62,248 bases of DNA from NCBI RefSeq assembly GCF_000749845.1, contig NZ_JQHM01000017.1, positions 1-62,248 of the forward strand, read 5' to 3'. The translations under genes were made by a program, and so were the position numbers. The stretch comes from Pectobacterium betavasculorum (GTDB taxonomy: Bacteria; Pseudomonadota; Gammaproteobacteria; Enterobacterales; Enterobacteriaceae). The notes under the pieces are model-generated. The model did no database searches. It worked only from the letters and a program-made list of their open reading frames with translations, and was not told where the DNA came from. This document shows, one piece after another, positions 8,458 through 19,104 of this stretch (its first letter is position 1; the number at the start of each line of letters is the position of its first letter).

Positions 8458-8718
8458 GCCTAAAATTCGGCACGAAAAAAGACAGCGTAAGGGAGTGGTA
8501 ACGCGTAGAATATGACCATCAAAAATGATGCTCATGAATGTTCCCTGACCTGTCTTCAGACTTTTGGCGACATCTTCATAAAAGCACGCTGAAACACCGT
8601 TGGCCGCTCGCCGTTACATGGCGATGTCATACTTTCCCTGTACTATTGCTTCACCGCGTGAGTCTCTGCCTGACAGCGGGCGGCGCATTCTTTTATTTTA
8701 ACTTTTGATGTCAATACC

Positions 8719-9906
8719 ATGACCCGTTCTCCCCGTTCGACCGCCTGGTTACGCGTCGTCAGCCTTTCTCTGGCGGCATTCATTTTTAACACCGCTGAGT
8801 TTGCCCCTGTTGCGCTACTGTCAGACATTGCCGCCAGTTTTTCCATGAGCGCCGCGCAGGTTGGGCTGATCATTACGATTTATGCCTGGGTGGTTGGGCT
8901 GATGTCGCTGCCCTGCATGCTGCTGTCCAGCGATATGGAACGGCGCAGCCTGCTGATCAAAATCTTTATCCTGTTCGCCATCAGTAATGTGTTGTCCGGT
9001 CTGGCCTGGAATTATTGGGTACTGGTCATGGCTCGTATCGGTGTGGCGCTGTCTCATGCGGTATTCTGGTCGATTACGGCATCGTTGGTGGTACGTCTGG
9101 CGCCTGCGGATAAAAAAGCGCAGGCGTTGAGCCTGCTGGCGACCGGAACGGCGCTGGCTCTGGTACTGGGGTTACCGTTAGGGCGTGTCGTCGGGCAGTA
9201 TCTGGGTTGGCGCGTGACGTTTGTCCTTATTGGCCTGATCGCTGCGGTGATTATGCTAGGCCTGATAAAGCTCCTGCCCGTGTTGCCGAGCAGTAACTCT
9301 GGTTCATTGAAGAGCCTGCCTCTACTGCTTAAACGTCCGGCTTTACTGTGCGTGTACGGCCTGACCGTCATGATCGTAACGGCGCATTTTACCGCCTACA
9401 GTTACATCGAGCCGTTTATTCAGAAAGTCGCATTGCTGAGTGAAAACTTCACGACCATCCTGCTATTAATTTTTGGCGGTGCTGGAATCATTGGCAGCAT
9501 GTTGTTTAGCCGCTACAGCAGCACGTATCCGGCGGGCTTCCTGATTGTGTCGTTCGCGTTTCTGGCGGTGTGTTTGCTGTTATTGCTGCCCTTGTCGTTC
9601 AGCGCTTGGAGCCTGTCGACGCTGTGTATCGTCTGGGGGATCGCCATTATGGCGCTGAGTCTGGGCATGCAGGTCAAAGTATTAACGCTGGCATCGGATG
9701 CAACCGACGTGGCGATGGCACTCTATTCGGGGATTTATAATATCGGGATCGGCGGCGGCGCGCTGCTTGGTAATCAGGTGATTGTTCATCTGGGACTGCC
9801 TGATATCGGCTACATTGGCTCTGCGATGGCAATACTGGCGACGGTGTGCTGTATTTTTACGTTTGTTCGCTATTCCCGTGTGTTAAAAACATCATTAACG
9901 AACTGA
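8719..9906 (+). CDS. sotB: sugar efflux transporter SotB (MFS)
   Basis: Twelve-helix major facilitator of 395 residues. It closely follows E. coli YdeA/SotB along its length, for example [18 protein letters not shown] near the N-terminus, [18 protein letters not shown] in the middle and [18 protein letters not shown] near the end. The family exports sugars such as arabinose and IPTG and was described from the soft-rot bacterium Erwinia chrysanthemi. Here it is inserted between cpxP and fieF, which are neighbours in E. coli. It has its own upstream gap of 260 bases after the cpxP terminator and no obvious operon partner. Confidence 0.93.
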   Translation: MTRSPRSTAWLRVVSLSLAAFIFNTAEFAPVALLSDIAASFSMSAAQVGLIITIYAWVVGLMSLPCMLLSSDMERRSLLIKIFILFAISNVLSGLAWNYWVLVMARIGVALSHAVFWSITASLVVRLAPADKKAQALSLLATGTALALVLGLPLGRVVGQYLGWRVTFVLIGLIAAVIMLGLIKLLPVLPSSNSGSLKSLPLLLKRPALLCVYGLTVMIVTAHFTAYSYIEPFIQKVALLSENFTTILLLIFGGAGIIGSMLFSRYSSTYPAGFLIVSFAFLAVCLLLLLPLSFSAWSLSTLCIVWGIAIMALSLGMQVKVLTLASDATDVAMALYSGIYNIGIGGGALLGNQVIVHLGLPDIGYIGSAMAILATVCCIFTFVRYSRVLKTSLTN

Positions 9907-9949
9907 ATACGGGCAGCGACCCAGACGATCTGTTTTCTGTGAGGGCATG

Positions 9950-10852
9950 ATGAATCCACACTATGCGCGTCTGGTGACGCTGGCGGCGGTGAGTGCAACG
10001 ACCGTTGCGCTGGTGCTGTTTGTGATGAAAGTGCTTGCCTGGTGGCATACCGGTTCGGTCAGCCTGTTGGCATCGCTGGTTGATTCGCTGGTGGATATCG
10101 CCGCATCATTGGTGAACCTGCTGGTGGTGCGCTATTCGTTGCAGCCAGCAGATACTGAACATGCGTTCGGCCACGGTAAGGCAGAATCGCTAGCTGCGCT
10201 GGCGCAGAGCATGTTTATTTCCGGTTCGGCGCTGTTCCTGATCCTAACGGGGCTACAACATTCGCTGGAGCCACAGACGCTGCACGCGCCGGAAGTCGGC
10301 ATGTGGGTGACACTCATTGCGCTGGTGGCTACGCTGCTGCTGGTGTCGTTCCAACGCTGGGTGGTCAAGCGCACGCACAGTCAGGCGGTACGGGCGGATA
10401 TGCTGCATTATCAGTCTGACCTGTTGATGAATGGAGCCATTCTGGTAGCGTTGGCGCTCAGTTGGAGAGGCATTACGCACGCCGATTCCCTCTTTGCGTT
10501 GGGTATTGGCGGCTATATTTTATATAGCGCACTGCGTATGGGGTACGACGCCGTGCAGTCGCTGCTGGATCGTGCGCTGCCGGATGACGAGCATCGCGCT
10601 ATTACTGAGGTGATTGTGAACTGGCCGGATATTCGCGGCGCACATGCGTTGCGCACCCGACGTTCAGGACAGACGCGCTTTATTCAGCTGCATCTGGAAA
10701 TGGATGACGCTCTGCCGCTGGTTGAGGCGCATCAAATCGCCGATGAACTGGAACAGGCCTTACGTAAACAATTTCCAGGGGCTGATATTATTATCCATCA
10801 GGATCCGGTTTCCGCTGTACCGGAAAATCAGCGTGGGAGGTTGACGGCGTAG
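9950..10852 (+). CDS. fieF: cation efflux pump FieF (YiiP)
   Basis: Cation diffusion facilitator of 300 residues exchanging cytoplasmic Fe2+/Zn2+ for protons. Six TM helices (about 10-205) carry the metal site residues in SLVDSLVD and in the 153-160 region (HYQSDLLMN). The histidine/aspartate site of [16 protein letters not shown] is intact. The cytosolic domain (about 210-290) has the dimerisation zinc ligands, including IQLHLEMDD. Two ATGs are in tandem; I chose 9950 for spacing from GAGGG and match to the E. coli length. The fieF-pfkA order is as in E. coli. Confidence 0.95.
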   Translation: MNPHYARLVTLAAVSATTVALVLFVMKVLAWWHTGSVSLLASLVDSLVDIAASLVNLLVVRYSLQPADTEHAFGHGKAESLAALAQSMFISGSALFLILTGLQHSLEPQTLHAPEVGMWVTLIALVATLLLVSFQRWVVKRTHSQAVRADMLHYQSDLLMNGAILVALALSWRGITHADSLFALGIGGYILYSALRMGYDAVQSLLDRALPDDEHRAITEVIVNWPDIRGAHALRTRRSGQTRFIQLHLEMDDALPLVEAHQIADELEQALRKQFPGADIIIHQDPVSAVPENQRGRLTA

Positions 10853-11058
10853 CTGGTGGTGTTTTCAGCATTTATGTTAAAAACGTGATTGGTCATGAAA
10901 ATTTATACACAATTTAGCCTGACCTGAATCAATTCAGCTTCGGGTGTTTGTTATAATATGCTAATAAAAGAATAAGGCGTTGCTGCCTGTGTAACGGCGG
11001 CGGTGAATTTACGATAGAAGAATCCTGCAAAATTACATCTACAGGTCCAGAGGTTGTC

Positions 11059-12021
11059 ATGATTAGAAGAATCGGAGTGTTGACGAGCGGTGGCGATGCA
11101 CCAGGTATGAATGCGGCAATTCGTGGTGTGGTTCGTGCTGCATTGTCGGAAGGGCTGGAAGTCTACGGCATTTATGATGGCTATCAGGGCTTGTACGAAG
11201 ATCGCATGGAGCAGTTGGATCGCTACAGCGTATCGGATGTGATTAACCGGGGCGGTACGTTTCTTGGTTCCGCGCGCTTCCCACAGTTCCGTGATGAAGC
11301 CGTGCGTCAGGTCTGCGTGGAAAACATGAAGAGACGCGGTCTGGATGCGCTGGTGGTTATCGGCGGTGATGGTTCTTATATGGGTGCCAAACGTCTGACG
11401 GAAATGGGCTTTCCCTGTATCGGGTTGCCGGGCACGATCGATAACGACGTGGCGGGTACAGACTACACCATCGGTTACTTCACCGCGCTGGAAACCGTGC
11501 TGGAAGCGATTGACCGCCTGCGCGATACCTCCTCTTCCCACCAGCGTATTTCCATTGTTGAAGTCATGGGACGCCACTGTGGTGACCTGACGCTGGCGGC
11601 AGCGATTGCTGGCGGCTGTGAGTTTATCGTCCTGCCGGAAGTGCCGTTCAGCCCGGAAGATCTGGTTAGCGAAATCAAAGCGGGCATCGAGAAAGGTAAA
11701 AAGCACGCGATTGTGGCAATCACCGAGCTGGTATGCGACGTCGATGAGCTGGCGAAATATATTGAGCAAGAAACGGGACGTGAGACCCGTGCGACTGTAC
11801 TCGGTCACATTCAGCGCGGCGGTTCGCCGGTCGCGTATGACCGTATTCTGGCTTCCCGCATGGGTGCCTATTCGATTGAGCTGCTACAGCAAGGCTACGG
11901 TGGCCGCTGTGTCGGTATCCAGAATGAAAAAATGGTGCACCACGACATCGTGGACGCCATCGAGAACATGAAGCGTCCTTTCAAAGGCGACTGGTTAGAG
12001 ACGGCGAAAAAGCTGTTCTGA
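11059..12021 (+). CDS. pfkA: 6-phosphofructokinase isozyme 1
   Basis: Glycolytic ATP-dependent phosphofructokinase of 320 residues, full length. It has the ATP site [18 protein letters not shown], the GGDGSYMGA loop, the catalytic Asp in LPGTIDNDV (about residue 127) and the substrate Arg/His region [11 protein letters not shown]. It commits fructose-6-phosphate to glycolysis in the cytosol and is allosterically controlled by ADP and PEP in E. coli. The 206-base leader is AT-rich and probably holds the promoter. Downstream there is no clear terminator, only an R-family repeat. Confidence 0.97.
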   Translation: MIRRIGVLTSGGDAPGMNAAIRGVVRAALSEGLEVYGIYDGYQGLYEDRMEQLDRYSVSDVINRGGTFLGSARFPQFRDEAVRQVCVENMKRRGLDALVVIGGDGSYMGAKRLTEMGFPCIGLPGTIDNDVAGTDYTIGYFTALETVLEAIDRLRDTSSSHQRISIVEVMGRHCGDLTLAAAIAGGCEFIVLPEVPFSPEDLVSEIKAGIEKGKKHAIVAITELVCDVDELAKYIEQETGRETRATVLGHIQRGGSPVAYDRILASRMGAYSIELLQQGYGGRCVGIQNEKMVHHDIVDAIENMKRPFKGDWLETAKKLF

Positions 12022-12030
12022 TCTAGGAAA

Positions 12031-12125
12031 GCCTGGGGTCACGGGGCGAGCGGCGTTTGAGCCGTCCCGTGTCGGGCGCGTGCTACGAGGTAGCATAAAA
12101 ATAACGTCATTATCGCGCACGAAAC
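12031..12125. repeat. R-family intergenic repeat, copy 2 (inverted, short)
   Basis: Starts GCCTGGGGTCACGGGG, 10 bases after pfkA, and ends CGCGCACGAAAC. It is the reverse complement of the first module of the copies at 1200 and 52260, lacking the second module. The next 200 bases to the LysR gene are AT-rich and show nothing else I can name. Confidence 0.7.
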
Positions 12126-12325
12126 TATTCCCCAAGTTACATAAAACATATGATCAAGAGACAGCACTAAGTGGAGATGCTATCTCCGTTGCTTCCCCCA
12201 TTACATCAACCGCCTTAGATATATAACTAGTGAGCATATAAACACCGGTTTTATTATTTTTTCTGCGTGACCAGACCTGCTAGCCTGAAAATTCCTTCCG
12301 TCCTGATGACACACCCATTGCCGCC

Positions 12326-13255
12326 ATGAATATCGATCTTCGCCAACTGCGCCATTTTATTGCCCTGATTGAGCATCGCAATTTTACGTCGGCGGCACAG
12401 GCGATGAAGCTGTCCCAATCCGCTTTCAGCCGCAGTATCCAGTCGCTGGAGCAGACCGTCGGCACCCGCCTGATCGATCGTATGAACCAGTTAGAACCGA
12501 CGCCGAAAGGGCTGGTGGTGCTGGAGCATGCACGCCGTTTGATTAATCAGACACACGATCTGTTTAACGATATTCAGCAGTTCAATGAGAAAGAAGCGGG
12601 CGAAGTGAATTTTGGCTGTGGTCCGGCACCCGCCGCCTGGCTGATGCCGCAGGTGATCGGGGCTTTCTCCCGGCTGTACCCTAAGGTGCGGATGGTCTTT
12701 CGCGTTGATAACTGGCAGGCACTGGGCCATCGGCTCATGGCCGAAGAACTGGATTTCATCGTGGCGGACATGCGTAACTTTGAATTCGATACCCGCTATC
12801 GGGTCCAGCCGCTGAGCCAGCATCGCTGGGGATTTTGCTGTCGTAGCGGGCACCCGCTGGCGGCGCAGGAAGAGATTACCGTCGAGCAGTTCTTTTCCTA
12901 TCCGCTGGCAGCAACGATTCGTCCACCCAACCTGCACCGTGCACTGGTGCAACTGAGCGGTAAGCTGGATATTCGCACCAGTATTGAGTGTGAAAATGGC
13001 TATAGCCTGTTGGACGTGGTGCGCCATTCGGATGCTATTGGGACGACCAATCATTTCAATGAGCCTGATAGGCACGGCATTCATATGTTGAAGATTGCGG
13101 GTCTGGACGACAACACCGACGAATTTTATACCCATTACGGCATCATTTATCTGGCGGACGCCCGTCTGTCTCTGCTGGCGCGTAAGCTGATCGACACCTT
13201 CGTGCAGGTCGATGGTGACCTGCACGGTGCGCCTGCGTCGCCTACAGCGGAGTGA
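12326..13255 (+). CDS. LysR-type transcriptional regulator
   Basis: LTTR of 309 residues. The N-terminal winged HTH (about 4-63: LRQLRHFIALIEHRNFTSAA, then AFSRSIQSLEQTVGTRLIDR) is followed by a linker helix and a two-lobed periplasmic-binding-like effector domain (about 92-298). The ligand is unknown. Its 3' end overlaps that of the convergent DUF1961 gene by 14 bases. It is the only regulator next to the receptor/lyase/ABC block, so it is the prime candidate to control that block, although the divergent promoter region lies 7 kb away. Confidence 0.88.
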   Translation: MNIDLRQLRHFIALIEHRNFTSAAQAMKLSQSAFSRSIQSLEQTVGTRLIDRMNQLEPTPKGLVVLEHARRLINQTHDLFNDIQQFNEKEAGEVNFGCGPAPAAWLMPQVIGAFSRLYPKVRMVFRVDNWQALGHRLMAEELDFIVADMRNFEFDTRYRVQPLSQHRWGFCCRSGHPLAAQEEITVEQFFSYPLAATIRPPNLHRALVQLSGKLDIRTSIECENGYSLLDVVRHSDAIGTTNHFNEPDRHGIHMLKIAGLDDNTDEFYTHYGIIYLADARLSLLARKLIDTFVQVDGDLHGAPASPTAE

Positions 13256-13970
13256 TGCTGAACTCGCTGATTTTCTGACGTGAAAATACCGTCCGAAAGC
13301 CGAAATAGCCCGGAGCAGGCGTGTTCGGATAGCTCGCGTGGAAATAAAGCACATCATCAACCCAGAAACGCGTTTCCCGTCGATCGACTTCAATCACGAT
13401 ACGATAGCGATGATTAGGACGTAGCAGATGCGCGGCATCGGTGTATTCGCCAAGCAGCAGGCGCTCTCCGTAACCGTCGTAATAGCGAAAGCGCGTGGTG
13501 CTGTTCCAGTTGCCGCCCATGCCGACATAATACAAGTTTAGGCTGTCATAGTCGTTGAGCTTACCGTGCCGGGTAAACAGGTTTGGGTGATGCAGGTCGC
13601 GTGCAGCCCAGAACTGATTGAGGTCGGACACACGGTCATAAGGCCGATCCGCGACCTGAATCTCTCGTGTGAAGGCGATGCGATAAGTGCCCGAGAGCGG
13701 GGCATCCAGCCAGAGCGTTAGCCCAGCGGCGCTCTCCAACGTCAGATGTTCAGGCGTGGTCTGGATTGCCGTGCGCTCAGGATCTTCCTGCTCCACCTGC
13801 CAGCGTAGCGGTTGACCAGTGGAATCCGTGGACCAGATAAGCGCCGAACGGTGCGGGGAATCGATAATGTCACGCGTGTCGTTTACCTGCGGTGAGAGGA
13901 GGAGTGTGTTTTCAGTACAGCTTGGGTCAATCATGATGATGTCCTGTAACGTGCCGTCGGGTGGCGGCAT
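13242..13970 (-). CDS. DUF1961 protein, YesU-like
   Basis: Predicted jelly-roll carbohydrate-binding or hydrolase-like protein of 242 residues without a signal peptide. Aromatic/acid motifs such as DLNQFWAARDLHHPNLF (about 123-139), YYVGMGGNWNSTTRFRYYDG and HRYRIVIEVDRRETRFWVD fit DUF1961, the family of B. subtilis YesU, which sits in a rhamnogalacturonan operon. The ATG at 13970 shares its A with the stop of the upstream lyase-like gene (TAATG), implying coupled translation. An in-frame ATG at 13934 is an alternative giving 230 residues, nearer the YesU length. Biochemical activity is not established. Confidence 0.82.
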   Translation of the reverse strand: MPPPDGTLQDIIMIDPSCTENTLLLSPQVNDTRDIIDSPHRSALIWSTDSTGQPLRWQVEQEDPERTAIQTTPEHLTLESAAGLTLWLDAPLSGTYRIAFTREIQVADRPYDRVSDLNQFWAARDLHHPNLFTRHGKLNDYDSLNLYYVGMGGNWNSTTRFRYYDGYGERLLLGEYTDAAHLLRPNHRYRIVIEVDRRETRFWVDDVLYFHASYPNTPAPGYFGFRTVFSRQKISEFSITPL

Positions 13971-16744
13971 TAAGAAGAAGGAGGAATGTCATCCAACACG
14001 GCTAATAGGGCGATGGCGGTTAATCCCCACTGGGCAACGGCGTTGGTCGCCAGATTGGATGCCGTGGTGCTGCCTGAATGTTTATCAATGGTGGAGTCAA
14101 TCACCGGCTCGTTGATCGGAGAGAGCACTTCAGGGGGCATCAGGTGTCGTTGCGTGAGCGTCGGGTTGGCAATGCCGCCGCTACCTGCCGTAAATTCTGC
14201 CCACGCGCGCTGCGCCAGCGTATGGTCATTCAACTGCCGTGCGGCAAAGGCGGTCAATCGGGCATGGCCTTGAGCCAGATTGAGTTTTTTCACCGTTTTA
14301 CCTACTTCTGCACTTAATGCGGCTGGATCGTTATACAGCCGACAGTAGTCGAGCCACGCGCGCGTAAAGGCGGGATCGGGCAGCACCTCAACCAGCTCGC
14401 TACAGATTTCAGTCAGACCAAAAACTGCACTCAAATGTGAGATTTCCACCTGATCCGCAGGAGCGGGAAGAAATTTGCCGGTATCGGGATTGATGGCGGC
14501 GCTGCCCGTGAAAAAACCGTGCGGCTGGGCGGCCAGCGTCTGCATGCTGTTGAGCAAGCGTTCACGCATCGCTGGGTTGCCGTGACGTTCCCAGGCCGTG
14601 AGCCACGCGGCAGAGACGGCACCCCAGTCGGTGCCGAAACCCAGACTGATATGGTTTGGGTTATCGGGATGCGTCTGGCCGATTTTGCGGCTCGGTAGCA
14701 CCGTGCCTAGCGTGCGCAGCGCCTCAACTTGTTCATCCATCAGTTCACCGATGCGTTCATCGGCGGTGAGGTAGTAGAGAAAACGGCGGTTGGCGACGGT
14801 AGAAATACGCAGCTGTTTGGCGCTATCGCCCCAGTGGCGGACATTGTGTCGAGATCCTAACGGACTAAAGCGTCCCAAATGGTGCACGTCGACCTCACCG
14901 GTGTGGCGTGTCATGGCTTCCGCCATACGAAACACCTCGGCGCGCCCGCTGTGCAGGAAGTAATACCAGAGCCACAGATCGGTACTCAGCTCCGAGTTAT
15001 CCCACGCGTAGCCGCCCACGTCATAACGCCAGACGTGACGGTCACTGTCATAGGTATGCATGACGTCACCGAAATCCCAGAAGCCATACCATTTTCGCTG
15101 CTCGACCTCCTGCTGGTAGGCGTCGAAATATGCCCCCAACTGCTTCTCCAGACTGGTTCGTGCAGGTGTGGCGGCGGAGGCGGGAGCCCACATCGATCCA
15201 AACGCCTGTGCGTGGTATAAATCCTGTGCATCTGCCACCAGCAGTGGCGGTTGTTGCATACGTCGTGCCCGATTCACCAAGTTTTCCGCGTCGGGCGTCG
15301 CGGGCAGTACATCAATAAACAGTTCGCTGGTGCGTGCTACGCCGACCGCCGAGCCGAAGCCCGGTTCATAGTCCTCATAGGTGATCGCCAGACCTTCGCG
15401 CTGTTTGTCATGGGTATCCTGACCCAGCCCGTCATGATAAAAGCGCATATCCATCGGTTCCGCCCACGGCGACCACAGCCACAGCGTGACGGTCGCCACT
15501 TCGGTGTGAGCATTTTCGATTTCCAGACAGGCGGGGTAACTCTGCCAGAAATTGCGCAGGCCGAACGCTACGCCGCCTTTCGGCGTGCCGAGATAGCCGA
15601 CGCCTGCCGCCCGTTCGCCCGTGGCGGAAAGTAGCCAACCCTGTCCGGCCTCGGTGCGTTTGTGGATCTGGAAACCGTCGGGATGGTGCTGAGTCAGGCG
15701 GTAGCTGCCAAACGCGGGGATGTAATCCAGCCGTTTGCCGACCTCCGGTGAAAAATCTGCGATCGGTGGCGTGGCCTGTCCGGCCAACTGTGCCGCGATA
15801 ACGGTTGCACCGGGATCGCGACGTAGTCCGCTCAGGCCGCGTACCGCCTCACGAAAGATCCCGCCCTGATCCGAGACGAAACGTACATGGCGATCGTGCA
15901 GTTCCCCCTGTAATGGAATATCGAACGCTAACCCAAGCCCTTTCAGGCTGAGCTGCTCGTCATCGTTGTCATAGATCAGAGTGTGCACCACGCGTAGCGA
16001 GTCGGTATTCGCATAGCTATACAGCCGAATAATAAAGGGGATGCGCTTAGCCCTCTGCTGCTGCGTATGATGCGTGCCGCGTAGCGCAATCACCGTGCGC
16101 TGCGGCCCACTTTGCTCCACCGTAACTGTCTCGATCTCGCCCTGATACGTGTCCTGCGCCACTGTACTGTCCGTCTCCGCACCGCGCTGCATGCGCAATA
16201 CCAGCCTGCCGTTGGTTAACGCCAGACGGTTATCCCGCCAGATTTCGTCGATCAGGCGGGAGCCTGATCGTGGAATCACGCAGCGAATATGGCCAGTATC
16301 GACTGTCCAGCCGCGATCGTGCTGGCTAACCATCCCGACGTCCGATGGCGCGCCCGCTTTGGCTGTTGGCCGCAGAATGAGTTTGTCTTCCGGCGGTGTG
16401 TCGCCGCTCAGAGCATGTGCCGACCATTTAATCGAACCGTCCGGCCAACGCGCTAGCGGCCAGCTTTGCAGGTCGTAAACCTGCTGCTGGGTGCCGTGTA
16501 ACTGGAAGTTGCTATCGCTGCGCACTGCCCCCTGCGGCCAGGGTACGCCCCAGGTGACGCCACTGAAGGCGTGAGGCACCTGTCCGTCCAGCCAGCGCAG
16601 GCTGACCTGCGGTACGGTATCGCTAGCTTGGTTGGAGGCCGCTGTAAGAGATGCGGCGACCGCAGGTTTCCAGAACGGTGCCGACAGCGCGAGTAGCGTA
16701 CTGTCGCGCAGGAAACGTCGGCGTGAGTAGGCCATCTTGTTCAT
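13970..16744 (-). CDS. Tat-exported exo-rhamnogalacturonan lyase-like protein (YetA/PcRGLX family)
   Basis: Protein of 924 residues beginning with a twin-arginine signal (YSRRRFLRDSTLLALSAP), so probably exported folded to the periplasm. The N-terminal part (about 45-130; LRWLDGQVPHAFSGVTWGVP, SWPLARWPDGSIKWSAHAL) matches my memory of the PcRGLX/YetA RIFT-barrel domain (PL26 exo-RG lyases). A beta-rich middle and an alpha/alpha-barrel-like C-terminal half (WYGFWDFGDVMHTY, HNVRHWGDSAKQL) follow. I chose the ATG at 16744, 4 bases after the receptor stop; a frame to 16801 would overlap the receptor. The substrate is inferred from family only. Confidence 0.82.
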   Translation of the reverse strand: MNKMAYSRRRFLRDSTLLALSAPFWKPAVAASLTAASNQASDTVPQVSLRWLDGQVPHAFSGVTWGVPWPQGAVRSDSNFQLHGTQQQVYDLQSWPLARWPDGSIKWSAHALSGDTPPEDKLILRPTAKAGAPSDVGMVSQHDRGWTVDTGHIRCVIPRSGSRLIDEIWRDNRLALTNGRLVLRMQRGAETDSTVAQDTYQGEIETVTVEQSGPQRTVIALRGTHHTQQQRAKRIPFIIRLYSYANTDSLRVVHTLIYDNDDEQLSLKGLGLAFDIPLQGELHDRHVRFVSDQGGIFREAVRGLSGLRRDPGATVIAAQLAGQATPPIADFSPEVGKRLDYIPAFGSYRLTQHHPDGFQIHKRTEAGQGWLLSATGERAAGVGYLGTPKGGVAFGLRNFWQSYPACLEIENAHTEVATVTLWLWSPWAEPMDMRFYHDGLGQDTHDKQREGLAITYEDYEPGFGSAVGVARTSELFIDVLPATPDAENLVNRARRMQQPPLLVADAQDLYHAQAFGSMWAPASAATPARTSLEKQLGAYFDAYQQEVEQRKWYGFWDFGDVMHTYDSDRHVWRYDVGGYAWDNSELSTDLWLWYYFLHSGRAEVFRMAEAMTRHTGEVDVHHLGRFSPLGSRHNVRHWGDSAKQLRISTVANRRFLYYLTADERIGELMDEQVEALRTLGTVLPSRKIGQTHPDNPNHISLGFGTDWGAVSAAWLTAWERHGNPAMRERLLNSMQTLAAQPHGFFTGSAAINPDTGKFLPAPADQVEISHLSAVFGLTEICSELVEVLPDPAFTRAWLDYCRLYNDPAALSAEVGKTVKKLNLAQGHARLTAFAARQLNDHTLAQRAWAEFTAGSGGIANPTLTQRHLMPPEVLSPINEPVIDSTIDKHSGSTTASNLATNAVAQWGLTAIALLAVLDDIPPSS

Positions 16745-16748
16745 GACA

Positions 16749-19019
16749 TCAGCCCTTGAAATCGTAGCCGACTGAGATCCCGACCATGCGCGGTTCGCCA
16801 ATCACGCCCGTTGTGGCGCTGGAACCTCTGACGGAGCGGTAATAGTTTTTATCCAGCGCGTTTTTCACCCACAGCGACACGTTCCAGCGGTTGTCACCTT
16901 GCTTGCCGCTCAGTCCGCTAGACAGATTCAGGACGCCATACGAGGGAATACGGTTGCTCTCGGAATCATCGAGCGTGCCGTAGGCCCAGCTCCGCCATGA
17001 CCATTGACCGGAAACCGAGGCTTGCAGGTTATTTGGCGTATCCCATTGATAGCGCACGCGCGTGTTGTAGCTCAGCGTGGGGGATTTAAAGACGCGTTTT
17101 CCCGACATATCACATGAGACGGCGGAGATTTCTGCCGGGCAGCGGGCGTTAGGGAAGTTCAGGTAGCTGGTATCCAGAACAGTACCGGCGAGACTGATAC
17201 TCAGGCCATCAACGGGGCGCAGCGTTAACTGCGTTTCGCCGCCGCGCGAGCGGAATTTCCCGGCGTTAATCAGATAGCTGGTATCCGTTTCTTCGTCATA
17301 GGCGTTGTTCTGGAAATCTTCGACGACGCTCCAGAACAGCGCGGTATTCCATTCCACTTTGCGCTGTAGCCAGTGGGTTTTGACCCCCAACTCTGCCGAA
17401 CGGGTTTTCTCTGGATCGACGTACAGCGAGTCGATCCCCAGTTGCCTTGCGGCCCCGGATGACACGTTCAGGCCGCCGGATTTTTCCCCGTAGCCTAACG
17501 TGACGTAAGGCGTGACATTTGGTGCAGCGAACCAGTTCAGACTGACGGAGCCAGAAGGCAGGCGGTTGGTTTGCGAGAGTGGGCCAGAGGTAAAGTTTGC
17601 GCGGTTCCTGCGGATAAACGTTCCCTCTTTTTTCTCATAGGTCTGCCGCAGACCGACAATCACATCCAGTTTGTCAGCAGCATGCCAGGTTCCGCGGCCA
17701 TAGACGGAGTAAACGGTATCCTCCAATGTGCCAAAGCGCTGCACATTAATGCCCTGATAGCCATTCCCTACCCACGTCCGTACGCGGTTGTCGTTGTAGT
17801 AACGACTGTTTGCCTCGGTATCGAGGTTCTCTCCCCAGTAATCGACGCCCAGTGAATAATCGAATTTATTGCCTTTGGGTGAGTCCAGCCAAAAGCTTTG
17901 CGACCAGACGCGATCGCGCACGTCAGCGCCGCTGTCGTGATAGAGCGGAATATTCCAGTTATCCGCTGTGCTGGGTAACACACGGAAATAGCGCAGTGAT
18001 GACAGTGAATTGACGCTATAACCGCTCTTTAGTTTCCAGTTGGCTTCTACCGAGCCTCCGCCTTGTGCAACGCGAATCACGTTTTCGTCATCCATCGCGA
18101 CCTGACGACCCCCGACGACCTTGAGGCCAGTCTGTTCCGCGCGGGTGCGGAAAGCGTCGGTTGCACTCACCAGAACTGAAACGGGACGCTGGGTGGAATC
18201 GCTGTAGTCGCCAGTAATTCGTAGGCTAAAACTGTCATTGGGCTGATACAGCAACTGGCCGCGCACACCGTTATTGGTGCTGCCTCCGAGCTTATGGCCG
18301 TTTTCGATATTCGTGACGTTTCCGCCGCGTTCGGTTCGGGACAGATTGATGCGTCCCGCCCAGTGGTCGCTGAGCGGCCCAGAGGCCATCAGTTTGGATT
18401 GCAGATAGCCACGCTGTCCGAACGATTGCTCCAATGAATATTCGGGCGTGAAGGTGGGTTTGCGGGTGCGAATGTCAATCGCGCCGCCGGTGGTATTAAA
18501 GCCGTAGGCGGCACCCTGCGGGCCTTTCAACACGCGAGTGCTGTCGATATCCAGTAAATCGTTAGAGATGACGCCGGGGCGGGATAAGTAGACGCCATCG
18601 ACAAACAGCCCCACGCTGCCTGGCATACCGATGTTGGTGCCGCTTTCTCCGCCGTCGCCAATCCCACGGATGGTCACGGTGGTATCCATCACATCGACGG
18701 TATCGACATCCAGCCCTGTCACGAGCTGTGACAGATCTTCAAAGCGGTATATCCGCTCTTCTTCGAGCGTTTTGCCGTCGATTACCGATGCCAGTGTGGT
18801 CGGCGGTTGAGCAGTCGCACGCTGAGCGTTCACTTTCACGCGTTTCAACTGAACGGGGGCGGCAGTTGTTGCCTCGGTTCGTGAAACATTATCCGTGGTG
18901 ATTTGCGTATCGGCTGCTCGCGCTATAGCAGGAAGCGTTAAGACGCAGCTCATTAAAATGCCCGACGTTATTTTGCGTTGGTGTTTTTTTAAATACTGCT
19001 GGTGTTTTTTAAAATACAT
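16749..19019 (-). CDS. TonB-dependent outer-membrane receptor
   Basis: Receptor of 756 residues with a signal peptide (ILMSCVLTLPAIARA, cleavage near AADT) and a TonB-box-like segment (QLKRVKVNAQR). The plug domain covers about 80-200 (SVGLFVDGVYLSRPGV, TRVLKGPQGAAYGFNTTGGA) and a 22-strand barrel ends in the aromatic-Gly pattern VGISVGYDFKG. The N-terminal start has an unusual repeated KKHQQYLKKHQRK. The plug type recalls receptors for siderophores and small organic ligands rather than SusC proteins. It lies between a periplasmic binding protein gene (85 bases upstream) and the lyase-like gene (4 bases downstream). The ligand is unknown. Confidence 0.9.
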   Translation of the reverse strand: MYFKKHQQYLKKHQRKITSGILMSCVLTLPAIARAADTQITTDNVSRTEATTAAPVQLKRVKVNAQRATAQPPTTLASVIDGKTLEEERIYRFEDLSQLVTGLDVDTVDVMDTTVTIRGIGDGGESGTNIGMPGSVGLFVDGVYLSRPGVISNDLLDIDSTRVLKGPQGAAYGFNTTGGAIDIRTRKPTFTPEYSLEQSFGQRGYLQSKLMASGPLSDHWAGRINLSRTERGGNVTNIENGHKLGGSTNNGVRGQLLYQPNDSFSLRITGDYSDSTQRPVSVLVSATDAFRTRAEQTGLKVVGGRQVAMDDENVIRVAQGGGSVEANWKLKSGYSVNSLSSLRYFRVLPSTADNWNIPLYHDSGADVRDRVWSQSFWLDSPKGNKFDYSLGVDYWGENLDTEANSRYYNDNRVRTWVGNGYQGINVQRFGTLEDTVYSVYGRGTWHAADKLDVIVGLRQTYEKKEGTFIRRNRANFTSGPLSQTNRLPSGSVSLNWFAAPNVTPYVTLGYGEKSGGLNVSSGAARQLGIDSLYVDPEKTRSAELGVKTHWLQRKVEWNTALFWSVVEDFQNNAYDEETDTSYLINAGKFRSRGGETQLTLRPVDGLSISLAGTVLDTSYLNFPNARCPAEISAVSCDMSGKRVFKSPTLSYNTRVRYQWDTPNNLQASVSGQWSWRSWAYGTLDDSESNRIPSYGVLNLSSGLSGKQGDNRWNVSLWVKNALDKNYYRSVRGSSATTGVIGEPRMVGISVGYDFKG

Positions 19020-19104
19020 AGCTTCTTCCGAATGTCGTCAATACGCTGCCGATTGCCGTGAATGTCACGGCAATACGTGGGTTATAATATTTGGGGGGAA
19101 TAAA

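Noticed and set aside
12491-13393. 300-codon minus-strand frame opposite the LysR gene
   Set aside because: The LysR protein on the other strand is complete and recognisable; the antisense frame has no family and spans two genes.
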